Shown here in pieces: positions 1-6,567 of a DNA stretch of 6,678 bases. Position numbers and translations under genes: made by a program. The stretch spans positions 1 through 6,678 of the forward strand of contig JBARCX010000402.1 of NCBI GenBank assembly GCA_049794535.1, written 5' to 3'. How positions within the stretch are numbered: the stretch's first letter is position 1; each line of letters begins with the position of its first letter. The notes beneath the pieces are model-generated. The model saw only the letters and a program-made list of their open reading frames with translations, did not search any database and was not told the DNA's origin. This stretch comes from JBARCX01 sp049794535 (GTDB lineage Bacteria; Pseudomonadota; Gammaproteobacteria; Xanthomonadales; Rhodanobacteraceae).

Positions 1-1533
1 GTTAACGGCTGCGTTCCTGGTCCCGTGTTGCGTTGGAAAGAAGGCAGCACGGTGACGTTGCGTGTGCGCAACCGGCTACGTGTACCTACGTCGATTCATT
101 GGCACGGCATCGTGCTCCCCTTTGACATGGATGGTGTGCCAGGCATCAGCTATCCGGGTATTGCTCCGGGCGAAACCTTTGTCTATCAGTTTCAGGTGCG
201 CCAAGCGGGTACGTACTGGTACCACTCGCACTCTGAATATCAAGAGCAGACCGGGCTCTATGGTGCTTTGGTGATTGAGCCGGCTGGCCCGGATCGTTAT
301 CCGACCGATCGTGATTACGTCGTCATGCTCAATGATTGGACGGACGAAGACCCCGAGCGAATTTACGCGAAGCTCAAGAAGAGCAGTGATTACTACAACG
401 TCGCTCGGCCCACCGTTCCTGATTTCTACCGTGACGTGCGCGAAAAGGGCTTGAGCCAAGCGTTGGCCAAGCGCCGTATGTGGAACGAGATGCGCATGAA
501 TCCAACCGATCTCAGTGACGTCTCTGGTTATACCTATACCTACCTCATGAACGGCACAGCTCCAGCGGGCAATTGGACGGGACTGTTCCGCCCTGGCGAG
601 AAGATCCGTCTGCGCTTTATCAACGGCTCGTCCATGTCCATCTTCGACGTGCGTATACCGGGCTTGAAGATGACGGTGATTGCCGCCGATGGCCAAGACG
701 TGGAGCCCGTTGCCGTGGATGAATTCCGCATCGCAGTCGCGGAAACCTATGACGTTATCGTCGAGCCACAAGACGAGCGCGCCTACACACTATTTGCTCA
801 GTCGATCGATCGCTCCGGTTACGCACGCGGCACGCTCGCGCCGCGATTGGGTATGACGGCGGATGTACCCGTGATGGATCCGCGCGTCTGGCTCAGCATG
901 AAAGACATGATGGGTGCGATGACGATGGGGGATATGAGTGCATCGCATAGTCATGGCGACATGTCTGCGATGGGCCACGACAGCATGGCGGGCATGGCTG
1001 GAGAAAACGCACCGATAGTCCATCACGCGAGCACCGAATACAGCCCCGGTGTTGATATGCATGTGGACATGCCACGCACCAACATTGACGACCCAGGCGT
1101 TGGATTGCGCGACAACGGTCGTCGCGTGTTGACCTATGCCGACCTGCACACCATTGGCGGATCACTCGACAAGCGCGAACCAAGCCGTGAGATCGAGCTG
1201 CATCTCACCGGCAATATGGAGCGCTACATGTGGTCATTCGACGGCCTGAAGTTCTCCGAGGCAAAGCCCATCCACTTTAATCGCGGCGAGCGACTGCGCA
1301 TCGTGCTGGTCAACGACACGATGATGAATCACCCGATTCACCTGCATGGCATGTGGAGCGAGCTGGAAAGTCCCGATGGGCAATTCCAGGTGCGCAAGCA
1401 CACCATCAACGTGCAGCCGGCACAGCGCATCAGCTACCAAGTCAGTGCCGATAATCCCGGTCGCTGGGCCTATCACTGCCACATGCTTTATCACATGCAA
1501 GCGGGGATGATGCGCGAAGTGGTGGTGTCATGA
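1..1533 (+). CDS. copA: Copper resistance multicopper oxidase CopA (5' end missing)
   Basis: The reading frame is open from the first base, so the N-terminus (normally a Tat signal peptide plus the start of cupredoxin domain 1) lies outside the window; 510 residues remain of a family usually near 600. Residues are numbered from the window edge. Copper ligand motifs are intact: HWHG at 33-36, HSH at 75-77, HPIHLHG at 444-450, and HCHMLYHMQAGM from 492. C493, H498 and M503 are the likely type 1 copper ligands. A Met/His-rich insert at about 300-334, with repeated MGDMS/MGHD-like units, is typical of CopA and is thought to bind or oxidise Cu(I). Established role: periplasmic Cu(I) oxidation and sequestration. 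The stop overlaps the copB start (ATGA), so the two are translationally coupled. The family call is secure; only the N-terminus is unseen. Confidence 0.96.
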   Translation, partial: VNGCVPGPVLRWKEGSTVTLRVRNRLRVPTSIHWHGIVLPFDMDGVPGISYPGIAPGETFVYQFQVRQAGTYWYHSHSEYQEQTGLYGALVIEPAGPDRYPTDRDYVVMLNDWTDEDPERIYAKLKKSSDYYNVARPTVPDFYRDVREKGLSQALAKRRMWNEMRMNPTDLSDVSGYTYTYLMNGTAPAGNWTGLFRPGEKIRLRFINGSSMSIFDVRIPGLKMTVIAADGQDVEPVAVDEFRIAVAETYDVIVEPQDERAYTLFAQSIDRSGYARGTLAPRLGMTADVPVMDPRVWLSMKDMMGAMTMGDMSASHSHGDMSAMGHDSMAGMAGENAPIVHHASTEYSPGVDMHVDMPRTNIDDPGVGLRDNGRRVLTYADLHTIGGSLDKREPSREIELHLTGNMERYMWSFDGLKFSEAKPIHFNRGERLRIVLVNDTMMNHPIHLHGMWSELESPDGQFQVRKHTINVQPAQRISYQVSADNPGRWAYHCHMLYHMQAGMMREVVVS

Positions 1534-2693
1534 GCATGGAGCGCAAGGTGACGTCCACCGTGATGCGTCGTTCGCTCTTGATGGCGGCCTTGATGACGGT
1601 ATTACCGTGGGCTGCGCAAGCGCAGAACGCGCCGGCCAGCGCGAGTAGTGCCATGCCGATGGATATGGGCAGCATGCCTGGGATGGTGATGCCAGCGGCA
1701 TCCTCAAGCACATCGTCGGTACCGGCGGCTGCGCCTGTCAAGAAGGTCCCCAACAAAAAGCGCAAACCAAGGCCTTCCGCATCCGTGTCGACGGCAGCAA
1801 TACCCACGTCAGCAACACAAATCTCATCAGCGCAAACCATGCAGATGCCACCGGCCTCGTCGGCTCCAATGCATGCTGATATGCCGGGGATGGACCACAG
1901 CGATATGCCACCTTTGGACCATGCGACTGGACATAGTGCGGTTGTGACGCAGGCTATGACGATGGGGCCCATGCAAGGTGGAAGCCCATCATCGAATGCG
2001 CGTAGTCCCGATTATTCCGACGGCATCGGCTACGGCACGATGCAGGGCATGGATATGTCCGATAACGCACCACTTGGCATGTTACTGGTCGACCAACTGG
2101 AAGCATTTCACGGACGCGATATGAACGGTCAGTCGTGGGATATCGAAGGCTGGTACGGCAACGACCAGAACAAGCTGTGGGTGCGCACGGAGGGCGAGAG
2201 CAGTCGCGGCACGCTAGAGGAGGGTGATGTTGAAGCGTTCTGGAACCGTAACGTGAGTGCGTTCTGGAGTACTCAACTCGGCGTGCGCCACGACATCGGC
2301 ACAGGTACACAACGCGATTGGGCGGCGTTCGGCATTCAAGGTTTGGCGCCGTACTGGTTCGAGCTTGAGGCCACCGGTTATGTCGACCCATCCGGTCGTA
2401 CATCAGCACGGTTACGCGCTGAATACGAACTGCTATTCACCCAACGCTTGATTCTTCAGCCCGAGGCTGAGATCAACCTCTATGGCAAGAACGACCCCGC
2501 CCAGCGTATCGGCAGTGGGTTATCCGATGTGCAGTTTGGCTTGCGCTTGCGTTACGAGTTCAACCGGCAGTTTGCGCCGTATATCGGCGTGAACTGGGTA
2601 CGCCGGTTCGGGCAAACCGCGGATTACGCTCGGCAGGATGGTCATCCCGTATTCGACCAGCAGATCGTTGCTGGCGTGCGCTTCTGGTTTTAA
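1530..2693 (+). CDS. copB: Copper resistance protein CopB (outer membrane)
   Basis: This 387-aa protein has a Sec-type signal peptide: charged RR at 13-14, a hydrophobic stretch, and probable cleavage after AQA near residue 31. A low-complexity region follows, rich in Met, Pro, Ser and Asp/His (PMDMGSMPGM, MPGMDHSDMP, MQGMDMSD), which looks like a disordered Cu-binding segment. From about residue 180 to the end comes the conserved CopB domain, beginning near LLVDQLEAFH, with alternating amphipathic strands and a terminal Phe (VRFWF) typical of outer-membrane beta-barrels. Its role is outer-membrane copper binding or tolerance, as partner of CopA. The start at 1530 overlaps the copA stop by 4 nt. 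Internal ATGs at 1536 and 1563 are alternatives; the last would give a more compact signal peptide. The Met-rich region is variable in length across the family, so nothing looks broken. Confidence 0.94.
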   Translation: MSMERKVTSTVMRRSLLMAALMTVLPWAAQAQNAPASASSAMPMDMGSMPGMVMPAASSSTSSVPAAAPVKKVPNKKRKPRPSASVSTAAIPTSATQISSAQTMQMPPASSAPMHADMPGMDHSDMPPLDHATGHSAVVTQAMTMGPMQGGSPSSNARSPDYSDGIGYGTMQGMDMSDNAPLGMLLVDQLEAFHGRDMNGQSWDIEGWYGNDQNKLWVRTEGESSRGTLEEGDVEAFWNRNVSAFWSTQLGVRHDIGTGTQRDWAAFGIQGLAPYWFELEATGYVDPSGRTSARLRAEYELLFTQRLILQPEAEINLYGKNDPAQRIGSGLSDVQFGLRLRYEFNRQFAPYIGVNWVRRFGQTADYARQDGHPVFDQQIVAGVRFWF

Positions 2694-2706
2694 GGGGAAA
2701 GTACTT

Positions 2707-3336
2707 ATGAATCGATTCTCTCAAGTCGTCATCACCGTTGCCGCGTTCAGTGTCATCGCCGCGATAGGCGGCGTAGCCTTCATTTATTCCGGCACATACA
2801 ACATCGGTGCCGATGACCATCACACTCAGCTGGTCACCGCGGCATTGCAGATATTGCGTGAGCGCTCGATCCAGGCCCACTCGGCCAACCTCGAGATGCC
2901 AAAGCTCGATGACGAGCAACTCGTATTGAAAGGTGCTGGTCAATACGCGGCCATGTGCACCAACTGCCATCTGGCACCCGGCATGAAGGATTCGGAAATT
3001 CGCCCTGGGCTGTATCCACAGCCACCCAATTTGTCGCAGCTGCGCATCGATCCGAAAGAGGCCTTCTGGGTGATCAAGCACGGCATCAAGATGAGCGCGA
3101 TGCCGGCATGGGGAAGCAGCCATGATGACGACACCATTTGGAGCATGGTCGCCTTCTTGCAGAAACTGCCCGATCTATCGCCAGCGCAATACAAGGCTAT
3201 CGTGGCCAAAGCGCCACCGGATGACGACATGGACATGGACGGACAGGGAGGTGACGACCATGGCGGTAAAGATGCCCAGGGCTCCATGGGCACGATGCCA
3301 ATGGGGGATTCTCCGGCACGACCGAGCTCCCACTAG
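2707..3336 (+). CDS. Membrane-anchored mono-haem cytochrome c with Met/His/Asp-rich tail
   Basis: The start at 2707 is preceded by AAGGGGA (2692-2698), which overlaps the copB stop, and lies 13 nt after copB, so this is the third gene of the copper operon. The product has 209 aa. Residues 1-28 form one hydrophobic segment acting as an uncleaved anchor or signal. A single CTNCH haem-binding motif lies at 84-88, and the probable axial Met is M132 in the MSAMPAWG segment (129-136). The domain matches the cytochrome c / cbb3-type (CxxCH ... MPxWG) fold. From about residue 175 the tail is rich in Asp, Met, His and Gly (DDDMDMD, GGDDHGG, MGTMPMGD) and could bind metal. It probably transfers electrons in the periplasm, perhaps as acceptor for the neighbouring CopA oxidase; that partnership is inference from position only. 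I do not assign a gene symbol. Confidence 0.9.
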   Translation: MNRFSQVVITVAAFSVIAAIGGVAFIYSGTYNIGADDHHTQLVTAALQILRERSIQAHSANLEMPKLDDEQLVLKGAGQYAAMCTNCHLAPGMKDSEIRPGLYPQPPNLSQLRIDPKEAFWVIKHGIKMSAMPAWGSSHDDDTIWSMVAFLQKLPDLSPAQYKAIVAKAPPDDDMDMDGQGGDDHGGKDAQGSMGTMPMGDSPARPSSH

Positions 3337-3356
3337 TATTGCGATGGCTCAGCCAT

Positions 3357-3378
3357 GCGGCGCTCATGAAAGCGCCGC
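3357..3378 (+). terminator. Candidate hairpin between copper operon and methyltransferase
   Basis: GCGGCGCT (3357-3364) pairs perfectly with AGCGCCGC (3371-3378) around a 6-nt CATGAA loop, 21 nt after the cytochrome stop. The downstream bases (3379-3400) are T-rich but interrupted, so it is not a textbook intrinsic terminator. It could partly terminate the copper operon, or stabilise the 3' end of its mRNA. Incomplete termination would let copper-operon transcription reach the methyltransferase. Confidence 0.4.
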
Positions 3379-3415
3379 TCTGGTTCGATTTGTCCTTTCT
3401 TCAGATACCTCTCAT

Positions 3416-3419
3416 GGAG
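3416..3419 (+). promoter_or_regulatory. Ribosome binding site deciding a TTG start
   Basis: GGAG lies 8 nt before the TTG at 3428. The methyltransferase frame is open far upstream, back into the cytochrome gene, but that extension encodes no family-like sequence. The family's N-terminal glycine-rich strand (GSLVCVGIGM) begins only a few residues after this TTG. No in-frame ATG sits at a suitable place, so TTG is the best supported start. Confidence 0.65.
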
Positions 3420-3427
3420 CATCCGCC

Positions 3428-4243
3428 TTGAACCCACCCCAACCAACCGGAAGCCTTGTCTGCGTGGGCATCGGCATGACGCTGGGCTCCCATATCAGCC
3501 CGTTAGCACGTAGTCATATCGAGCAGGCCGAGGTGGTGTTCATGGGGGTTTCTGACGGCGTGGTGGAGCTCTGGCTACAGCGAATGCATCCCGACGTACG
3601 CAGTCTGCGATCGTTCTATAGCGAGGGTAAGAAGCGTATAGAGACCTATCGACAGATGGTGGATGCCATCCTGACTGAAGTGCGTGCCGGCAAACGTGTA
3701 TGCGGGGTGTTCTATGGCCACCCCGGCGTATTTGCCTGGGCACCGCACAAATCGATTGAGATGGCCCGTAGCGAAGGCTACCCCGCGCATATGGAGCCGG
3801 GTATTTCAGCTGAGGATTGTCTATATGCCGACCTGGGAATCGACCCGGGCACTTTCGGCTGCCAACACTATGAGGCGAGCCAGTTGATGTATTACCACCG
3901 TCGCCTCGACACCAGCGCGTGGCTGGTGTTGTGGCAGGCGGGTTTGGCCGGCGATCAATCGCAGACGCGATTCGCCACCGGCGCGGCCTACCGGCAGGTG
4001 CTGGTTGATGTGCTGGCGCAAGACTACCCGCTAGAGCACGAGGTGATCATCTACCGCGCTGCAACATTGCCGATTCAATCGCCTCGGATCGAGCGCATAG
4101 CACTGGGTAAGTTGCCCCTGGCGGATATCGGTATGGCGGACACGTTGGCGATTCCGCCTGCGTGCAAAATGCAGAATAACCCCGAGATACGAGCTCGGTT
4201 GGCCGTGTTGGATAAGGTGATAGCCGACGAGCTCCACGCATAA
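3428..4243 (+). CDS. Split-borosin peptide backbone alpha-N-methyltransferase (TP-methylase fold)
   Basis: The protein has 271 aa from the TTG start. It begins with the first strand of a tetrapyrrole-methylase-type SAM-dependent fold (VCVGIGMTLGSHISP, 11-25). Next comes the segment FYSEGKKRIETY, giving Y64, R70 and Y74 with the Y-x5-R-x3-Y spacing of borosin N-methyltransferases. As I recall the fungal enzyme OphMA, these match its catalytic Y66, R72 and Y76, and Y96 in FYGHPGVF (95-102) matches its Y98. A SAM-site region MEPGISAEDCLYADLGIDP (122-140) and YEAS (148-151) are also borosin-like, and differ from cobalamin or uroporphyrinogen methylases. Family role: transfer of methyl groups from SAM to backbone amides of a peptide core, in the cytoplasm. 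In fungi the core is fused to the enzyme's C-terminus. Here the protein ends after the catalytic domain, so it must act in trans; the gene at 4449 is the evident substrate. The peptide products and number of methylations are not predictable from sequence. Confidence 0.9.
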   Translation: MNPPQPTGSLVCVGIGMTLGSHISPLARSHIEQAEVVFMGVSDGVVELWLQRMHPDVRSLRSFYSEGKKRIETYRQMVDAILTEVRAGKRVCGVFYGHPGVFAWAPHKSIEMARSEGYPAHMEPGISAEDCLYADLGIDPGTFGCQHYEASQLMYYHRRLDTSAWLVLWQAGLAGDQSQTRFATGAAYRQVLVDVLAQDYPLEHEVIIYRAATLPIQSPRIERIALGKLPLADIGMADTLAIPPACKMQNNPEIRARLAVLDKVIADELHA

Positions 4244-4246
4244 GCG

Positions 4247-4291
4247 GCACGACTTGTGCACGCATTTGCACGAAGTGAATGTCAGTATGAT
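4247..4291 (+). promoter_or_regulatory. Possible promoter/operator with phased GCACG repeats before the precursor gene
   Basis: Just after the methyltransferase stop, GCACG occurs three times on the same strand (4247-4251, 4258-4262, 4268-4272), spaced 11 and 10 nt, close to one helical turn. A near-consensus -10 box, TATGAT (4286-4291), follows; the nearest -35-like hexamer, TTGCAC (4266-4271), is only 14 nt away, too close for an unaided sigma-70 promoter. That pattern would suit an activator-dependent promoter giving the precursor its own transcript, with a leader of roughly 150 nt. GTGCA/TGCAC (4256-4260 / 4267-4271) could also form a weak hairpin. This is inference from pattern only. Confidence 0.3.
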
Positions 4292-4436
4292 CTTGCGATA
4301 TTTGGAGGGGTGATCCAAGCCGATCGCCAGGTTGCCATGACGTCAACTGCCATAAAGCAAGATATCATCGCGAATGCAGCGCCTTGTTTATGGCGATGCA
4401 GATGAGTGGGTGTTTTGGGGGACGACCAACTTAATC

Positions 4437-4443
4437 AAGGGGA
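4437..4443 (+). promoter_or_regulatory. Strong ribosome binding site of the precursor gene
   Basis: AAGGGGA lies 5 nt before the ATG at 4449. The frame could also open at an ATG at 4374, but that start has no Shine-Dalgarno sequence and would add 25 residues with no resemblance to borosin precursors. The borosin-binding-type helix starts directly after the 4449 Met, so this site fixes the start. Confidence 0.8.
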
Positions 4444-4448
4444 TACCA

Positions 4449-4745
4449 ATGTCAGACGTCATCGACTTTTTGGAACGGATGGGGCAGGACGCGCAATTGC
4501 GTCATGCATCGCGGGACGATGTTGAGCTTGCCATGGCCGATGTTCAGATCGAGCCGGCGTTGCGCGAAGCGATTCTTGCCAAGAACTCGGCTCAGCTGCA
4601 GACCATGCTAGGTGAGGATCCGCCGCCACCCATTCAGATGCCAAGCGAAGAAGAGGAGGACGAGACTGAAGAGGAGGCGCCTCCGCCGAAAAGCCAGCAG
4701 CAGGCCTCACAGCCTGATCTACACGCTATGACTATCGCAGCCTGA
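4449..4745 (+). CDS. Borosin RiPP precursor peptide (borosin-binding-domain leader plus C-terminal core)
   Basis: This 98-aa protein is the probable substrate of the methyltransferase 205 nt upstream. Residues 2-55 look like a small all-helical leader of the borosin-binding-domain type. The helix VIDFLERMGQDAQLRHA carries the FLxxMGxDAxL pattern, and further helices at about 22-31, 35-45 and 46-54 lead to a closing LG (54-55). Resemblance to bacterial split-borosin precursors such as Shewanella SonA is from memory of the family. Residues 57-89 are a low-complexity linker: PPPP (58-61), a Glu/Asp run (67-76), PPP (78-80) and a Gln/Ser stretch. The last nine residues, DLHAMTIAA, are the only hydrophobic tail and the likely core to be N-methylated; L91 to A97 are candidate positions. 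Such a long acidic linker is unusual. There is no Cys/Ser/Thr-rich core of the lanthipeptide kind. The stop is 3 nt before the next gene. Confidence 0.82.
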   Translation: MSDVIDFLERMGQDAQLRHASRDDVELAMADVQIEPALREAILAKNSAQLQTMLGEDPPPPIQMPSEEEEDETEEEAPPPKSQQQASQPDLHAMTIAA

Positions 4746-4748
4746 CCG

Positions 4749-6527
4749 ATGTACTGGCCCGGCATGGCATGCCGGTTATTTTTCGCCGGAGCGGCTTTGC
4801 TATTCGGCTTGTCCACAGGCACGGCTATGGCGGCCGTGCCTGTGGCGAACGATCTGTCGCAGGTGCTTGAACAAGCGGATCGCATCAAGACGTCGAATCA
4901 CGTCGAGTTCGTGGAGCTCTTGCAACAACTCGATCGCCAAGAAATGCAGTTGTCGCTGCAGCAGCAATGGTATTTGCGCTACCTCGATGCCTGGCAAGTG
5001 GCCTACAAGGGCGACTATGAAAGTGCGACCTCACGGTTGAATGCGATTATTGATCAGTCCGCTGACGAAACATTGCGATTTCGCGCAACGGCTACGTTGA
5101 TCAACATACTGGGTATCGGACATCATTATGAGGACGCATTCACGCAATTGAGTCAGATGCTTGAGCAATTGCCACAGATCACCGACAAGAGAGCTCGCTT
5201 CCAGGGTCTTGGTGAAGCGGCACAATTACTTATCGCAGCAGAGCAATACGATCTTGCCGTGGGCTACGCCGATCAAATGCTTCAGGTCATTCCGCCTGGA
5301 GAAAGCCCATGCAAGGCTTTATTTTTCAAGTTCAATGCAGGCTACTTCAACAGTAAACAGCAGGCACTTGATCCGAAGTTTCAAACCGGTATCGATGTAT
5401 GCGTCAAAGCTGGTGAGCCCTTGGTCGCCAATACATTACGTGCAGACCTGGCGAGCTTCGACATCAAGCAAGGACATACTGCGGACGCTATCGAATTGCT
5501 CGAAAGGAACGGAGCGGATGTACAGCGTGATCAGTACCCAAGTCTGATTTCGCAATTCGACGTGCTGCTGGCGCAGGCTTACTGGAAGCAAGGTGAAGCC
5601 GTACAAGCAAAAAAATTCGCCATGGATACCATTAGTGCCAGTATCAAGGGGCAATACACCGAGCCGCTTCGCAAGGCTTACGGCCTGCTCTATCAAGTTG
5701 ATAAGCAGCAGGGGCATCTTCAATCTGCGCTTGCCTATCACGAAAAATACATGGCAGCCGATAAAGCCTATCTCGATGACGTTAGCGCGAAGGCATTGGC
5801 CTACCAGATCGTCAAGCAGCAGGTGCAGGCGAAAAAGCAGCAAGTCGATAAGCTGAACAATCAGAACCAGATTCTGCAACTGCAGCAGGCGCTCGACCGC
5901 AAAGCGGTAGAAGCCGGTCGGCTATACATCGGCCTATTGCTGATGGTGTTGGCATTCATCGGCCTATGGCTCTACCGCCTCAAGCGCTCACAACTCCGCT
6001 TCATGAATCTGGCGCGGCGCGATGGTCTGACCGGAATATTCAACCGGCAGCATTTCGTCAGCGAGGCGGAGCTCGCGCTGCGCTATGCAAAAAAATCTGC
6101 ACGCGGCGCTTGCCTCATCCTGATTGATCTGGATCATTTCAAGCTCATCAACGACACCTACGGTCATGCCGTGGGCGATCAGGTGCTCAAGCGTGTCGTG
6201 ACGGTGTGTGAAAAGCATTTGCGTTCGACGGATATCTTCGGCCGCTTAGGCGGTGAAGAGTTCGGCATCCTGTTGCCCGAATGCCAGCTGGATCAGGTGG
6301 TGGATCGAGCGGAGAAAATCCGTTCGGAAATCGCAGCACGTTCTTTGGATGAAAACCCGAGCGGCATTGCGATATCCGCCAGTTTCGGTGCGACCTCGAC
6401 CGATCGATCCGGTTACGAATTGCGCCAGCTACTCGTCGATGCCGACGACGCGCTCTATCGCGCCAAAGATGCTGGCCGCAATTGCGTGGTATTCGGCAAG
6501 ACGGACGATGATCTGGTCACATCCTGA
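4749..6527 (+). CDS. Diguanylate cyclase: signal peptide, periplasmic TPR-like region, TM segment, GGDEF domain
   Basis: The 592-aa protein has a signal peptide (hydrophobic core about 9-21, probable cleavage near AMA-A at 27-29). A helical, TPR-like region follows at about 35-350 and should lie in the periplasm. A Gln/Lys-rich coiled coil (about 355-390), a transmembrane helix (about 392-411) and a cytoplasmic GGDEF domain (about 420-582) complete it. The cyclase looks active: DGLTGIFNR, the metal-binding DLDHFKLINDTYGH segment, and GGEEF at 501-505 are present. An RSTD I-site at 492-495, five residues before GGEEF, predicts feedback inhibition by c-di-GMP. Role: makes c-di-GMP from two GTP, with output controlled by a periplasmic signal. 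The ATG lies 3 nt after the precursor stop with no clear Shine-Dalgarno, so translation probably depends on coupling. A second in-frame ATG at 4764 is possible. The ligand is unknown. Confidence 0.93.
   Translation: MYWPGMACRLFFAGAALLFGLSTGTAMAAVPVANDLSQVLEQADRIKTSNHVEFVELLQQLDRQEMQLSLQQQWYLRYLDAWQVAYKGDYESATSRLNAIIDQSADETLRFRATATLINILGIGHHYEDAFTQLSQMLEQLPQITDKRARFQGLGEAAQLLIAAEQYDLAVGYADQMLQVIPPGESPCKALFFKFNAGYFNSKQQALDPKFQTGIDVCVKAGEPLVANTLRADLASFDIKQGHTADAIELLERNGADVQRDQYPSLISQFDVLLAQAYWKQGEAVQAKKFAMDTISASIKGQYTEPLRKAYGLLYQVDKQQGHLQSALAYHEKYMAADKAYLDDVSAKALAYQIVKQQVQAKKQQVDKLNNQNQILQLQQALDRKAVEAGRLYIGLLLMVLAFIGLWLYRLKRSQLRFMNLARRDGLTGIFNRQHFVSEAELALRYAKKSARGACLILIDLDHFKLINDTYGHAVGDQVLKRVVTVCEKHLRSTDIFGRLGGEEFGILLPECQLDQVVDRAEKIRSEIAARSLDENPSGIAISASFGATSTDRSGYELRQLLVDADDALYRAKDAGRNCVVFGKTDDDLVTS
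4813..4845 (+). repeat. Perfect 13-bp inverted repeat (stem-loop) inside the 5' end of the cyclase gene
   Basis: CCACAGGCACGGC (4813-4825) is followed after a 7-nt TATGGCG loop by its exact reverse complement GCCGTGCCTGTGG (4833-4845). It starts 68 nt after the precursor stop and sits in the codons for the end of the cyclase signal peptide. No T-run follows, so it is not a classical terminator. In mRNA it should be a stable GC-rich hairpin that could protect the precursor transcript's 3' end or reduce cyclase expression. Confidence 0.7.
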
Positions 6528-6535
6528 TGTTTCGT

Positions 6536-6558
6536 GTCCCTACCGTAACGGTAGGGAC
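6536..6558. terminator. Inverted repeat between convergent genes, candidate bidirectional terminator
   Basis: GTCCCTACCGT (6536-6546) and ACGGTAGGGAC (6548-6558) are perfect reverse complements around a single A. A realistic RNA fold is a 9-bp stem with a GTAAC loop on the + strand. It starts 9 nt after the cyclase stop and ends 9 nt before the stop of the opposing acetyltransferase gene, the usual place for a shared terminator. Neither side has a proper T-run, so the efficiency is uncertain. Confidence 0.6.
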
Positions 6559-6567
6559 CCTGGATGA

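Noticed and set aside
76..771. 231-aa open frame on the - strand opposite copA
   Set aside because: It is antisense to an unambiguous multicopper oxidase, contains no recognisable motif, and is explained by codon bias of the + strand gene.
1442..1972. 176-aa open frame on the - strand across the copA/copB junction
   Set aside because: The low-complexity Ala/Gly/Ile composition is the complement of the Met/Ser/Pro-rich copB segment; no plausible ribosome site or family resemblance.
3122..3427. N-terminal extension of the methyltransferase frame starting inside the cytochrome gene
   Set aside because: It overlaps the cytochrome coding sequence out of frame, is rich in Arg/Trp/His of no family character, and the family fold starts right after the TTG at 3428.
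4338..4345. TGACGTCA palindrome in the precursor 5' leader
   Set aside because: A single 8-bp palindrome is expected by chance fairly often and has no second copy or promoter next to it.
4310..4405. 31-codon leader ORF starting at GTG after GGAGG (4304-4308)
   Set aside because: The purine-rich box is only 1 nt from the GTG, too close for normal initiation, and the peptide shows no attenuator-like codon run.
4673..4684. GGAGGCGCCTCC palindrome and two AGGAGG sequences within the Glu-rich codons of the precursor
   Set aside because: The AGGAGG strings follow from Glu codons, no start codon lies downstream at a usable distance, and the palindrome has no loop.
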